11,909 bases of DNA from Patescibacteria group bacterium (GTDB taxonomy: Bacteria > Patescibacteriota > Minisyncoccia > Portnoybacterales > GWB1-42-6). Location of the stretch: contig JAHKAK010000008.1 in assembly GCA_018826025.1 (NCBI GenBank), positions 1 through 11,909 on the forward strand. Reading direction: 5' to 3'. The position numbers and the translations under genes were made by a program. The notes beneath the pieces are model-generated. The model was given only the letters and a program-made list of their open reading frames with translations. It was not told where the DNA came from and searched no databases. This document shows positions 1-6,816 of the stretch, one piece after another; the first letter of the stretch is position 1; every line of letters starts with the position of its first letter.

Positions 1-63
1 ATCAGGCAAAATGATAATATTTTTTTCAAAGAATTCGCCGCTCCCCTGATAAGTTCAGGGTAA
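1..63 (+). CDS. 3' end of an unidentified plus-strand gene (partial)
   Basis: Frame 1 is open from the window edge to a TAA at 61-63, giving 20 residues ending in FAAPLISSG. The other two plus frames close sooner (TGA at 12-14 and 47-49). The family cannot be named from so short a tail. It runs towards the pil operon, which ends at 302 on the other strand. It could be a chance open stretch, so support is modest. Confidence 0.35.
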   Translation: MRQNDNIFFKEFAAPLISSG

Positions 64-67
64 ACAA

Positions 68-107
68 AGAATCATATGATAAATCGTATGATTTATCATA
101 TGATTCT
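68..107. repeat. Perfect 18-bp inverted repeat made of three 12-bp-period palindromes
   Basis: Positions 68-85 and 90-107 are perfect reverse complements around a 4-nt centre (GTAT). Inside them sit three near-identical palindromic decamers, ATCATATGAT (71-80), ATCGTATGAT (83-92) and ATCATATGAT (95-104), separated by AA and TT, so the period is exactly 12 bp. The array ends 2 bp before an extended -10 box. There is no T-tract, so it is not a standard terminator. A multi-site operator, or a repeat-element end carrying its own promoter, fits best; that role is inferred. Confidence 0.75.
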
Positions 108-122
108 GATATAATAGTTTTA
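107..122 (+). promoter_or_regulatory. Extended -10 promoter for a leaderless transcript
   Basis: TGATATAAT at 107-115 is a consensus extended -10 element with TATAAT at 110-115. A start site about 7 nt downstream would be the A of the ATG at 122, so any transcript would be essentially leaderless. The -35 region is covered by the palindromic array and has no good TTGACA match, which suits an extended -10 promoter that could be blocked by a bound factor. Confidence 0.55.
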
Positions 123-236
123 TGCCGAGAAGAAAACATCCATAATATCCAGCTCCGGCAAGAGCTGCCGTAGGCGCTTTATAAAGACATCGGCTTTAAG
201 CCGTATCAGAACGAATATCTTTTATACAATCTTTAA
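122..236 (+). pseudogene. Decayed reading frame, possibly a RAYT/Y1-transposase relic
   Basis: An ATG at 122, placed right after the promoter, encodes MPRRKHP and then a TAA at 143. A different frame (174-236, preceded by an in-frame TAG at 171) reads as protein-like ALYKDIGFKPYQNEYLLYNL and then TAA. The two pieces could be the start and end of one gene that lost its middle. MPRRK-type starts are common in REP-associated Y1 transposases of Patescibacteria as I recall them, but nothing catalytic remains here. A chance arrangement is a real alternative. Confidence 0.25.
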
Positions 237-245
237 GCAATGACA

Positions 246-283
246 AAAAAACAGCTCCTCGACGTTGCTCGAAGCTGTTTTTT
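246..283. terminator. Bidirectional rho-independent terminator
   Basis: AAAAAACAGCT (246-256) and AGCTGTTTTTT (273-283) form a perfect 11-bp stem. It extends through TCGA/TCGA (259-262 with 269-272) after a 2-nt bulge and closes on a 6-nt loop. Read on the minus strand the hairpin is followed by a run of seven T (245-251), about 20 nt after the last pil-operon gene. Read on the plus strand it is followed by six T. It would stop both the pil operon and any plus-strand transcript from 122. Confidence 0.88.
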
Positions 284-301
284 AATTAGATAGAGCTATT
301 T

Positions 302-589
302 TTACCGGAAAATATCCGGGTAATTTTTGTCTAGTTCTTTTTGGATATTTTCTTGGCGGCTTTTTTGCTGCTGGAGATTTTTTTGATAGAGTTCAATTTC
401 TATTTCCACGGGTTGTTCCTTCGGCAGTGAGGCAAGATTGAGAACGCAAAAATAATAAACTAAAGCGGCGCCGATAAAAGCCAGCCCAATCAGGCCAAGA
501 GAACAGATAAACGGATGATCCTTCAAAATCCGGCCAAATTGTTGGAAGATTTTTTTAATTTTTTCTAATGATTTTTCCAGTTTTATCAT
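302..589 (-). CDS. Small single-pass membrane protein, last gene of the pilMNO cluster
   Basis: This is a 95-aa protein. Its N-terminus is short and basic (residues 1-25, rich in Lys). One hydrophobic segment follows at about residues 27-49, and then a charged, Gln-rich tail predicted to be helical or coiled coil (about 58-88), ending YPDIFR. Under the positive-inside rule the tail lies outside the membrane. The start codon overlaps the pilO stop by 4 nt (ATGA), and the operon terminator follows at once, so it belongs to the alignment cluster. It occupies the place where pilP sits in proteobacteria, but it has no lipobox cysteine and none of PilP's beta domain. It is best read as an extra inner-membrane partner of PilN/PilO, by position and topology only. 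I do not recognise a named family. Confidence 0.85.
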   Translation of the reverse strand: MIKLEKSLEKIKKIFQQFGRILKDHPFICSLGLIGLAFIGAALVYYFCVLNLASLPKEQPVEIEIELYQKNLQQQKSRQENIQKELDKNYPDIFR

Positions 590-1134
590 TGGTAGTAAGC
601 GCTTAAGTTAATAACACTATTGACGTCCCCTGTTTTATCCAAAGAATCTTTTTCGGCCGTTATCCGGTTGATTTGCAGGGAATCAAAGCGGTTAAAATAA
701 GGAGCATTTTCCATTTTGACTAAAAATTTTAGCAGATTGGGAAAACTGCCGTAGAGCGAAATCTGCAATTTTAGCGCGGTGGCCTCAACGGTCGTCGCGC
801 TGTCTTTCGTGGCTGATATGTTTTGGCGGTTGCCCGTTTCCTGGGCCATTTTTTCCGTTGCCATGATAAATTTTAAGGCCTCGTTTTTAGGTAAAAAAGT
901 TGGCTGGTTAGCTATCTCGTCCCGGATTTGCTCGTAGTTTCTTTTTAACGAAGCCATATTCTTCCAACTTTGATAAAAATCTTCGGCGGCCATTTTTTGT
1001 TCTTCTATGGCCGCGTTGCTCAAGCGGATTTTTTCAATTAAGGGGATAATTATAATTGCGAAAATTAGAACGAACACGATTAAAAAACCGCCGACGGTCA
1101 GATAAAGTTTTTGTTTTGGGGAAAGGGTTGTCAT
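586..1134 (-). CDS. pilO: Type IV pilus alignment protein PilO
   Basis: This 182-aa protein has the PilO layout: a short cytoplasmic N-terminus, one membrane helix at about residues 11-33, an amphipathic helical stretch (about 34-80), then a small alpha/beta domain. The segment KLQISLYGSFPNLLKFLVKMEN (about 122-143, with one strand and one helix) is the typical ferredoxin-like core seen in PilO. In the family, PilO pairs with PilN and links the cytoplasmic PilM/PilB/PilC machinery to the envelope. The start codon overlaps the pilN stop by 4 nt (ATGA), and its own TGA overlaps the next start in the same way, so translation is probably coupled. No Shine-Dalgarno sequence is visible. Assignment rests on layout and gene order as well as sequence character. 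Confidence 0.85.
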   Translation of the reverse strand: MTTLSPKQKLYLTVGGFLIVFVLIFAIIIIPLIEKIRLSNAAIEEQKMAAEDFYQSWKNMASLKRNYEQIRDEIANQPTFLPKNEALKFIMATEKMAQETGNRQNISATKDSATTVEATALKLQISLYGSFPNLLKFLVKMENAPYFNRFDSLQINRITAEKDSLDKTGDVNSVINLSAYYQ

Positions 1135-1682
1135 TTGATTAGGTCGCTGGTTTTTACGGTCAGAGTAAAGGAAAAAGCGATATCCGTTTGTTTGATTAAG
1201 TTAGTTAGCGGGCTTTCAATATCGGTAAAAAGAGCGGATTTTTCCAGCGAGGCCTTTAGGTCCAGCAGATTTTCTCTTTTTTGAGCATAACCGGCGATAA
1301 CCATTTGGTTCTTTTCGTCAAGGGAAAGCCGCTCGATTCTTGTGCCGGCCGGCATTATTTTAGCCAAGGCCAGAAAAATTAGGGAATAGTTTTGACGGTC
1401 CTTTTCCGATTGGCCTAATTTTTCTATTTTGACGTTTAACTCTTTTATCAGATCTTGATGGGCTTTCAGGTCCTGTCCCTGTTGGCTTCGTTGGGCAATA
1501 TCTAAGCTCTCGCCCAGGCTTTTTAACTGGATAAAAAGAGAAAACCAGATAACGATTAAAAGAAAGATAAAAACCGATAGCGAGCATAATAACCCGCTGC
1601 CGTAAAAAACAACCCAGCGCCGGAGTCGGTCAAGGTTCAGCTGTTCTTTTTCGTCTGGCGGCAATAAGTTAAGCTTAATCAT
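1131..1682 (-). CDS. pilN: Type IV pilus alignment protein PilN
   Basis: This is 183 aa from the ATG at 1682. The N-terminus MIKLNLLPPDEK carries the conserved [IL]NLLP peptide that PilN inserts into PilM. A membrane helix follows at about residues 24-50, then a coiled-coil segment (about 52-96) and an alpha/beta domain (about 97-183) of the PilN/Fimbrial_T2 type. The frame stays open upstream to 1799, but those 39 residues lie inside pilM and would push the NLLP motif away from the N-terminus, so 1682 is chosen. The start overlaps the end of pilM by 8 nt (ATGATTAA), and the TGA stop overlaps the pilO start by 4 nt. The use of TGA as a stop in these tight overlaps supports a standard code for the organism. 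Confidence 0.9.
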   Translation of the reverse strand: MIKLNLLPPDEKEQLNLDRLRRWVVFYGSGLLCSLSVFIFLLIVIWFSLFIQLKSLGESLDIAQRSQQGQDLKAHQDLIKELNVKIEKLGQSEKDRQNYSLIFLALAKIMPAGTRIERLSLDEKNQMVIAGYAQKRENLLDLKASLEKSALFTDIESPLTNLIKQTDIAFSFTLTVKTSDLIK

Positions 1683-2760
1683 TGTTTCTGAGCGCCAATC
1701 CCAGGGCGGTGGTAAAAGATGAAGATTCGTTGTGATTAAATTCGGGGATTTCTTCGGCGGGATTGGCGTAAATATTAATCCAAGGGTTGCCAATCTCAAT
1801 TGGCATGGCCAGCTCTTGAGAAAAGAATTCCGTTAAACCGCTAAGCTTGGCTCCGCCACCGCAAAAAATTATCTTAACAATGCTGCGGTTATCCCCGTGA
1901 AGAGACCGCAGGTGTTCGTTGTAGAATTCAATGTAATTTTTTATTTTTTTTGCCATATCCAGCAAGGGAATACTTAAAGTTTTATAAATTCGGCTGGCGG
2001 GGTGTTTTATATTCAGGCCGACTTTCATCTTGATTTGGAGCGCTTTGGCTTGGTCAATGTTTAGGTCTTGGCTTAAGGCATCAACTAATGAAGAGCCGCA
2101 GATTATTGAAAAGGCGGTGGTAAAATAAATGGCTTGGCGAAAAAGAATAAGCAGGCCGGTTCTTTTGGCGCCCATGTCTATGATGATAATCGGGCTGTCT
2201 GAATAGCCGTTTTTTATTAAAGCGCGAACCGTGGCGATGGGTTCAATTTCAAAGGACAAAGGCTTTAAGCCGGCCTTTTTTAAAACGCTTAAATACGGGT
2301 CAACGGTTTTTTTGGGCAAGACACCGATGAGAATATCCAGATGGTCCTTTTGGATTTTAGCGCCATCGTCAATAATCTGCCAATCATAGTAGATTTCGTC
2401 TTTTGACAAAGGAATATGGGCTTCTAATTCCCATTTCACCGCCTCGGATAATTCTTTGGCATCCATTAGGGGCATTTTAATCACCTGAACGAAAGAAACG
2501 GTTTCCGGCAGAGAAGCAACGCAATATTTAGTTTTGAGCGGCCTCCCCTTTACTTTTTTAACAGCTTCTTTGATCAGGCCGATCAGTTCATCCTCTTTTT
2601 TTATTTCGCCATTGACGATGAGCCCTTCTCTAATCTCCTGTCGGCCAAAACTGGCTAAATAAAAATTGCCGCCGTGTTTTTTTAAACAAGCGATTTTAAT
2701 GGAGAGGTCGCTTAAGTCAATCCCAAAGCTGTTAATTTTAGGCGATAAAAAATTAAACAT
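1675..2760 (-). CDS. pilM: Type IV pilus actin-like ATPase PilM
   Basis: PilM is 361 aa from the ATG at 2760. It is a cytoplasmic FtsA/actin-fold protein that binds the PilN N-terminal peptide and connects PilN/PilO to the motor. Visible signatures are the phosphate-1 loop GIDLSDLSIK (residues 13-22), the phosphate-2 loop DMGAKRTG (195-202) and the adenosine-site loop GGGAKLSG (301-308). The PilM-typical block MPLMDAKELSEAVKWELE lies at about 97-114. The open frame extends 18 codons further upstream (to 2814), but PilM proteins usually begin a few residues before the F-G-[IL]-D motif, and the extra codons fall in a palindromic repeat, so 2760 is chosen. There is no Shine-Dalgarno sequence; the repeat abuts the ATG. 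A candidate promoter lies at 2911-2921. Confidence 0.95.
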   Translation of the reverse strand: MFNFLSPKINSFGIDLSDLSIKIACLKKHGGNFYLASFGRQEIREGLIVNGEIKKEDELIGLIKEAVKKVKGRPLKTKYCVASLPETVSFVQVIKMPLMDAKELSEAVKWELEAHIPLSKDEIYYDWQIIDDGAKIQKDHLDILIGVLPKKTVDPYLSVLKKAGLKPLSFEIEPIATVRALIKNGYSDSPIIIIDMGAKRTGLLILFRQAIYFTTAFSIICGSSLVDALSQDLNIDQAKALQIKMKVGLNIKHPASRIYKTLSIPLLDMAKKIKNYIEFYNEHLRSLHGDNRSIVKIIFCGGGAKLSGLTEFFSQELAMPIEIGNPWINIYANPAEEIPEFNHNESSSFTTALGLALRNND

Positions 2761-2908
2761 AGTGTTCACTAATAACGCTAATTGGGAGCGAATAACGCTA
2801 ATGAATTTCTTCAATTCGCATTATTGGGTATTTTAATTCGCGTTATTGGCGATTACTCTTTTATTCGTGTTATTCGTTTTTTATTTGTACTATTAGTGAT
2901 TACTATTG
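2761..2908. repeat. Palindromic intergenic repeat, copy A (flush with the pilM start)
   Basis: A left arm from 2767 (CACTAATAACGCTAATTG...) pairs with a right arm ending near 2897, with about 25 of 37 positions matching. The right arm occurs twice: 2815-2861 and 2864-2908 align as diverged copies, each ending in G[CT]GATTACT. The building block is ATTCG[CT][AG]TTATT and its complement. The first 40 nt next to the ATG closely match copy B at 10635 (AGTGTTC, AATAAC, CTAATTG, AGCGAATAA in the same order). It fills the 5' leader of pilM and could fold as mRNA structure beside the start codon. Confidence 0.8.
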
Positions 2909-2910
2909 TT

Positions 2911-2921
2911 ATTTTAGCACA
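2911..2921 (-). promoter_or_regulatory. Candidate extended -10 promoter for pilMNO
   Basis: On the minus strand 2921-2911 reads TGTGCTAAAAT, one base different from TGTGCTATAAT in the histidine-kinase promoter at 11689-11679. A start site near 2904 would give a leader of about 145 nt holding the whole of repeat copy A. No clear -35 is seen at normal spacing. The promoter could give pilMNO expression independent of the pilin genes upstream. Confidence 0.4.
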
Positions 2922-2951
2922 TGGGGTTGATTATAAAAACAGCAAAAATTA

Positions 2952-4349
2952 TTAAGATTCTTGCCAAGAAATAAATTGTTGCTCGCCGGAGCTGGGGAAA
3001 AAGGGCGGCGGGTTATAAATTAAATCAGGTTCATAATATGATTCGGTGTTTTTATAACCGGAAATAACCGTTCCTCCGCTATTAACCCAGCTCCAAGTCC
3101 ACACCCGATTGGTAATAATTGAACCGCGCACCAGGATTTTATTTTTGACACTCCCGGAATAATAATAACGCTGGACAGCGCCTTTTTGGGCAACCATTAC
3201 GGCTTGAATTTCTAAAACATTGGGCGAATAATAAGGCACCAGAATGTTTTTTTGAGCGATTAAAGCCACCAAGGTGTCTTTGGGGTCGGCGCGGGTTAAA
3301 TTATCCGGAATGATAATGCTGGCGTTAGTGGCGGGATTATCTGGAAATCTGGCGGCTACGACCGTGGCTTTTTCTTTGGCGTTGCCGTTAACCCAAACTT
3401 TGGTGTCTTCAAGAAAAATCAAATTTTGGGCGTTGCACTCGCCAGCGGCTAAGGGATAATTTTGAAGAAGCGTTTCTTTATTGATATCATTTTGTTCCCG
3501 GCTGCAAACGCCGTCGGTGTTGCAGCCATAAACACTCGAGTTCAGCTTGGTCACTTTGAATAGGTCAAAGGTGCCGTTATTTTTAAAAACGACATGATAG
3601 CCGAAGGCGCCGGACGGGCCGAAGTAATAGCCGTTGTTTTGAGCGGCGATTTTCAGCTGGGCTAAATCAAGAGTGATGGCGTTAAAATCAATGGCCGGCA
3701 CCGGGAATTGCCATAGCCCTTCAGCGTTGCCATTGCCTGTTCCCCAAATGCCGGGCTTGCTTTGAGCGGGGCTGCAGCCGTGGGTCGGCTGGCAGAGATA
3801 AGTTTCGTTGGCTGAGGTGGAAATTGAATTTTGCTCACCATCCATGCGGATGCCGCCATTGGAATGAAAAGGCCCTTGCAGCTCTTCGTCTTCTCCGAAC
3901 CAGACATCGGAATTGGTCAGAAAGGAATATTGGGCCAGCGACGGCCGGCCGAATTTTATCAAGATGGTTCTCTTGATATTGGGGAAATCCGCGGTCCAGC
4001 CAGTGGCTTCTATTTGGGTGATGCCGGCGCATTCGCCGGGCGGCGTTATTTGAATATCGTATTGGCCAATCACGGCTCCTTCCGGGTCTTTATAATTATA
4101 GATGCCGGAAAAATCAAAATCGGCTGGCGCGTGGGCGATGTGCCAGCGGGCGTAGTTGGCGCCGGCTTCGGCGATGTTCAGAGCTTGATAGGAGGCGACT
4201 TTTTGCTTGCTTTGGTTTAGCTGGGTGCCGATGAATCCGGTTAGGCCGGTGAAAATAAGAATAAAAATAGTGCCAAAAACCAAGGCGATGGTGATAATGG
4301 CGCCTTGTTCTTTTTCTGGGACTGTGTTAAAAAATAGGCCGGGTTTCAT
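2952..4349 (-). CDS. PilX-like minor pilin / pilus assembly protein
   Basis: This 465-aa protein has a PilX-type N-terminus: a short charged leader, EKEQG at 12-16, a hydrophobic helix at about 17-42, then ALNIAEAGANYARW (56-69), the conserved helix after the membrane segment. There is no Glu at position 5 after the Gly, as in other PilX-like proteins, so processing by prepilin peptidase is uncertain. The exported part has a GPFHSNGGIRMDG block (159-171) and beta-rich repeats (about 317-430) like those of PilX-type proteins of Gram-positives and Patescibacteria, with a Pro-rich end (NPPPFFP). Six cysteines (107, 186, 192, 276, 282, 305) lie outside the membrane and could form disulphides. The start overlaps the preceding prepilin stop by 1 nt (TAATG). 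It is probably a minor or tip subunit. Confidence 0.82.
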   Translation of the reverse strand: MKPGLFFNTVPEKEQGAIITIALVFGTIFILIFTGLTGFIGTQLNQSKQKVASYQALNIAEAGANYARWHIAHAPADFDFSGIYNYKDPEGAVIGQYDIQITPPGECAGITQIEATGWTADFPNIKRTILIKFGRPSLAQYSFLTNSDVWFGEDEELQGPFHSNGGIRMDGEQNSISTSANETYLCQPTHGCSPAQSKPGIWGTGNGNAEGLWQFPVPAIDFNAITLDLAQLKIAAQNNGYYFGPSGAFGYHVVFKNNGTFDLFKVTKLNSSVYGCNTDGVCSREQNDINKETLLQNYPLAAGECNAQNLIFLEDTKVWVNGNAKEKATVVAARFPDNPATNASIIIPDNLTRADPKDTLVALIAQKNILVPYYSPNVLEIQAVMVAQKGAVQRYYYSGSVKNKILVRGSIITNRVWTWSWVNSGGTVISGYKNTESYYEPDLIYNPPPFFPSSGEQQFISWQES

Positions 4350-4984
4350 TAGAGGTTGGTTTTAAGGTTTCTTATTTGAGTGTCGCTTTGCAGCTCATAG
4401 TTATCCGGCGCCCGGTCAGGATCGACATTAATCATCAAATCAACGTGCATTAGTTTTGTCTCGGTCAGGCGGGTTAGGGTCGGCAAAGGATTATTTATCG
4501 TATCGCCGGGCCAGGAACCATTGAAGTAGGTAAAAATGGGAAGAGCGGGAATTGAGGAGGAATTGCGGACATATTTTGACAGCGTGGTAATTGTTTCGTC
4601 CGCTGATAAATACTGGGGCGGATCGCCGCTGGGTTTAATGAGGCCCTTTTTCAGGTCCGAGCCGGATAAAAAATAGCGGACTTTTTCAACTTGGTCGTCG
4701 CGATCAACGTCGCTGAAAAAAATGAACTGATAATCATCGGCTTGAACCAAGGGGTATGACCCGTCCTCGCCGGCGCGAGCTTGGCGGATTTCTTGGACCA
4801 TGACCTCGATTCCCTGTCGGGCTTCGTTAATGGCGGAGGATTGCTGGAAAATATAACCGTAAGAGTTATAGCCGGAAATAATCATAATGCTCATCAAAGA
4901 CATCGCGACGGCGAAGATTGCGACAGCTACGATGGTCTCAATTAAAGTAAGGCCGTTTGCTTGGCAAATTTTTTTTGAAGACAT
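4349..4984 (-). CDS. Type IV prepilin, PilW/PulJ-like minor pilin
   Basis: This 211-aa protein has a clear class III signal peptide: MSSKKICQANG, then cleavage before L12, with Glu16 at mature position 5 and a hydrophobic helix (about 12-37). The helix continues into SSAINEARQGIEVMVQEIRQAR (about 45-66), where EARQGIE..VQEIRQA is typical of PilW/PulJ minor pilins. The remainder is a short beta-rich globular domain (about 70-211) with acidic patches such as FFSDVDRDDQVEK. Its start lies 4 nt after the preceding gene's stop, and its end overlaps the PilX-like gene by 1 nt, so the three pilin-like genes are one translational block. It is probably part of a tip or initiation complex. It needs a prepilin peptidase, which is not in this window. 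Confidence 0.88.
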   Translation of the reverse strand: MSSKKICQANGLTLIETIVAVAIFAVAMSLMSIMIISGYNSYGYIFQQSSAINEARQGIEVMVQEIRQARAGEDGSYPLVQADDYQFIFFSDVDRDDQVEKVRYFLSGSDLKKGLIKPSGDPPQYLSADETITTLSKYVRNSSSIPALPIFTYFNGSWPGDTINNPLPTLTRLTETKLMHVDLMINVDPDRAPDNYELQSDTQIRNLKTNL

Positions 4985-4988
4985 TGAA

Positions 4989-6752
4989 TTAGGGCGGGGT
5001 TAGAATGATAGTTTGTTCTGTTTGGCCGCTGACGCTGACGGCATCGGACCAGTCCTGATAACCGGTCAGTTTAATTTCCAAAGTATAATCGGCCAGACTC
5101 AAGGGGCTGAAAAAGGCTTGGCCGGAATCAGAGCTGATTTTTAATTTATCATAATCAAGGCGATAAAGCCTGACAGTCGCGCCCGGTAAAGGAACATTGC
5201 CGGCGTCTTTGACAATAATTAACAGGGTCTGATTTTGGTGGGCGGCTAATTTTAAAGTGGCTGTCTGGCTGATATTGGGGTTGAGAATAATCGGCTGGGG
5301 CGGTAAAGAATCAGCCAGATCATAACCGCTACTTGAATTGACGATAATTTCATAGCTATCCCATTCCAAATCCGATATTAAAATTTGCCCGCTGGAATTA
5401 GTGGTCAGATTTGACAGGTATTTATAAATCGGGCCGTCCAAACTGTCCGTCCCCAGGATTTTGGCCCCTTGCATGGTGAAGGGCAGATTAGCGATTGGCG
5501 TTGAACCGTTAGACAGCCAGGCTAATTGCCAGTCCAGTAAAATCGGGGTGGTGCTGGCATTGTCAGTTATAAGGTCAGCCGATAATTTTAAAGAAAAATA
5601 TTTATTTTTATCCAAACCGTTTAAGTCTATTGGCCCGTTGGTAAAGCCCTCGGAGTTTTTAATGTTGTCAATTGTCAGATCGTCGTCCGGAATCAATTGC
5701 CAGGCGGTGCTGGTGGCGAAAAGGAGATGGATTTTTATTTGGGTTGACGAAGTGGCAACGTAATTCCAATTAATCCGGCTCCAACTGTCTAAATCAGCCG
5801 GCGTGATTGGCGTGGAAACGATAAAGCCGGAGGAATAATATTGCCCTGACGATTCATCAAGTTTAATGTCGCTCGTGGTGGTGCTGGCGATAGTTTGGTA
5901 GAGCTCGCTAATTTTAGTCAGGTCATCAAAAGAATCGTTCCAGTTTTTTTCATCAACATAGTTTATGGTTTGAACGGTTTGGCTACCCAAGACGTCAATG
6001 GCCAGGCTAACTTCGCTCATTGATCCGTCAATAACCGAAAGATATGGTTTGGCTGGATTAGCCAGGACCGCGCCATTAATAATTTCTCCAGTCGCGTAGG
6101 TGCGGTCCTGGCTATAACCTTCTTTAGTCGCGGTAATTTTATAACAATTATCGCCGGCCGGCGCGCCCGGTAAATAGAGGCGGCCTTGGTTGTCGGTTTG
6201 GTAATAGGCGTCAATTGAGGGCGCGTTTTCTATATGAACAGAAGCTTGAGGAATTGGTTGACCATTGGCGTCAAAAACCAAAATAGAAATAATGCCGCCG
6301 TCGGCTTCGTTTTCTATTCCCTTGGGAGAGATATCACTCATTAATTCAACTTGGCCGCTCATCTGTCCGGACCAGGAAGCATTGACTTTTATTCTTTTGT
6401 AGTCCCAGGGGCCAGGATCGTTTTGGAGCAGGCCGTCAAAAGGATCGTCAACATAGGTGACAGTTGTTTTAACGGTATAAAATACGCCGTTAAGGGTGGT
6501 GGTGGCGGTTTCCGGAATTGTACCTGAAGGAATTCCACCAATCGTGCCAACTTGTCCATAGGGCAGGTTACGGGCGGTTTCAATTTTTTGGTTGGCTAAA
6601 GCCGTGGCGGTGATTCTGGCTTTAGATTGACCGACCATTTTGAAACTCAGCTGAATTAAGCCAAAAATACTGGAAAAAATTAACACAAAAAGCGAAATAC
6701 CGACCAGTATTTCAATTAAACTGAAACCGAATTGTTTTTGATTTTTTTCCAT
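4989..6752 (-). CDS. Large modular prepilin with carboxypeptidase-regulatory-like domains, candidate tip adhesin
   Basis: This is 587 aa from the ATG at 6752. A prepilin leader (MEKNQKQFG) is cut before F10, with Glu14 at mature position 5 and a hydrophobic helix to about residue 38. A pilin domain runs to about 145. A carboxypeptidase-regulatory-like beta-sandwich follows (about 153-228: VFDANGQPIPQASVHI, then TDNQGRLYLPG and KEGY). A Ser/Thr-rich beta domain (about 304-413) comes next, then two further predicted sandwich modules (about 415-502 and 508-587). The last shows the same VKDAGNVPLPGATVRLY ... SGQAFFSPL ... LTGYQDW pattern. A GTG at 6776 could add 8 residues, but the ATG gives the shorter, usual leader. 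Prepilins are commonly about 130-200 aa, so the added modules suggest an exposed binding role; that is inference. Only one cysteine is present. Confidence 0.87.
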   Translation of the reverse strand: MEKNQKQFGFSLIEILVGISLFVLIFSSIFGLIQLSFKMVGQSKARITATALANQKIETARNLPYGQVGTIGGIPSGTIPETATTTLNGVFYTVKTTVTYVDDPFDGLLQNDPGPWDYKRIKVNASWSGQMSGQVELMSDISPKGIENEADGGIISILVFDANGQPIPQASVHIENAPSIDAYYQTDNQGRLYLPGAPAGDNCYKITATKEGYSQDRTYATGEIINGAVLANPAKPYLSVIDGSMSEVSLAIDVLGSQTVQTINYVDEKNWNDSFDDLTKISELYQTIASTTTSDIKLDESSGQYYSSGFIVSTPITPADLDSWSRINWNYVATSSTQIKIHLLFATSTAWQLIPDDDLTIDNIKNSEGFTNGPIDLNGLDKNKYFSLKLSADLITDNASTTPILLDWQLAWLSNGSTPIANLPFTMQGAKILGTDSLDGPIYKYLSNLTTNSSGQILISDLEWDSYEIIVNSSSGYDLADSLPPQPIILNPNISQTATLKLAAHQNQTLLIIVKDAGNVPLPGATVRLYRLDYDKLKISSDSGQAFFSPLSLADYTLEIKLTGYQDWSDAVSVSGQTEQTIILTPP

Positions 6753-6816
6753 TCGGGCTTTGACAAAAATTGTCACGGGGCGGCCGGCTGCTCAAGGCGG
6801 ATTAAAGGAGGGGATC

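Noticed and set aside
1683..1799. Longer PilN start (39 extra residues)
   Set aside because: The extension lies inside the pilM coding region and would bury the N-terminal NLLP peptide that must be near the PilN N-terminus.
2761..2814. Longer PilM start (18 extra residues)
   Set aside because: The extra codons are repeat sequence, and family members begin shortly before the GIDLS motif.
6761..6775. TGACA-AAAAT-TGTCA dyad near the large prepilin start
   Set aside because: It is only five base pairs per arm in AT-rich sequence next to alternative starts; too short to call an operator.
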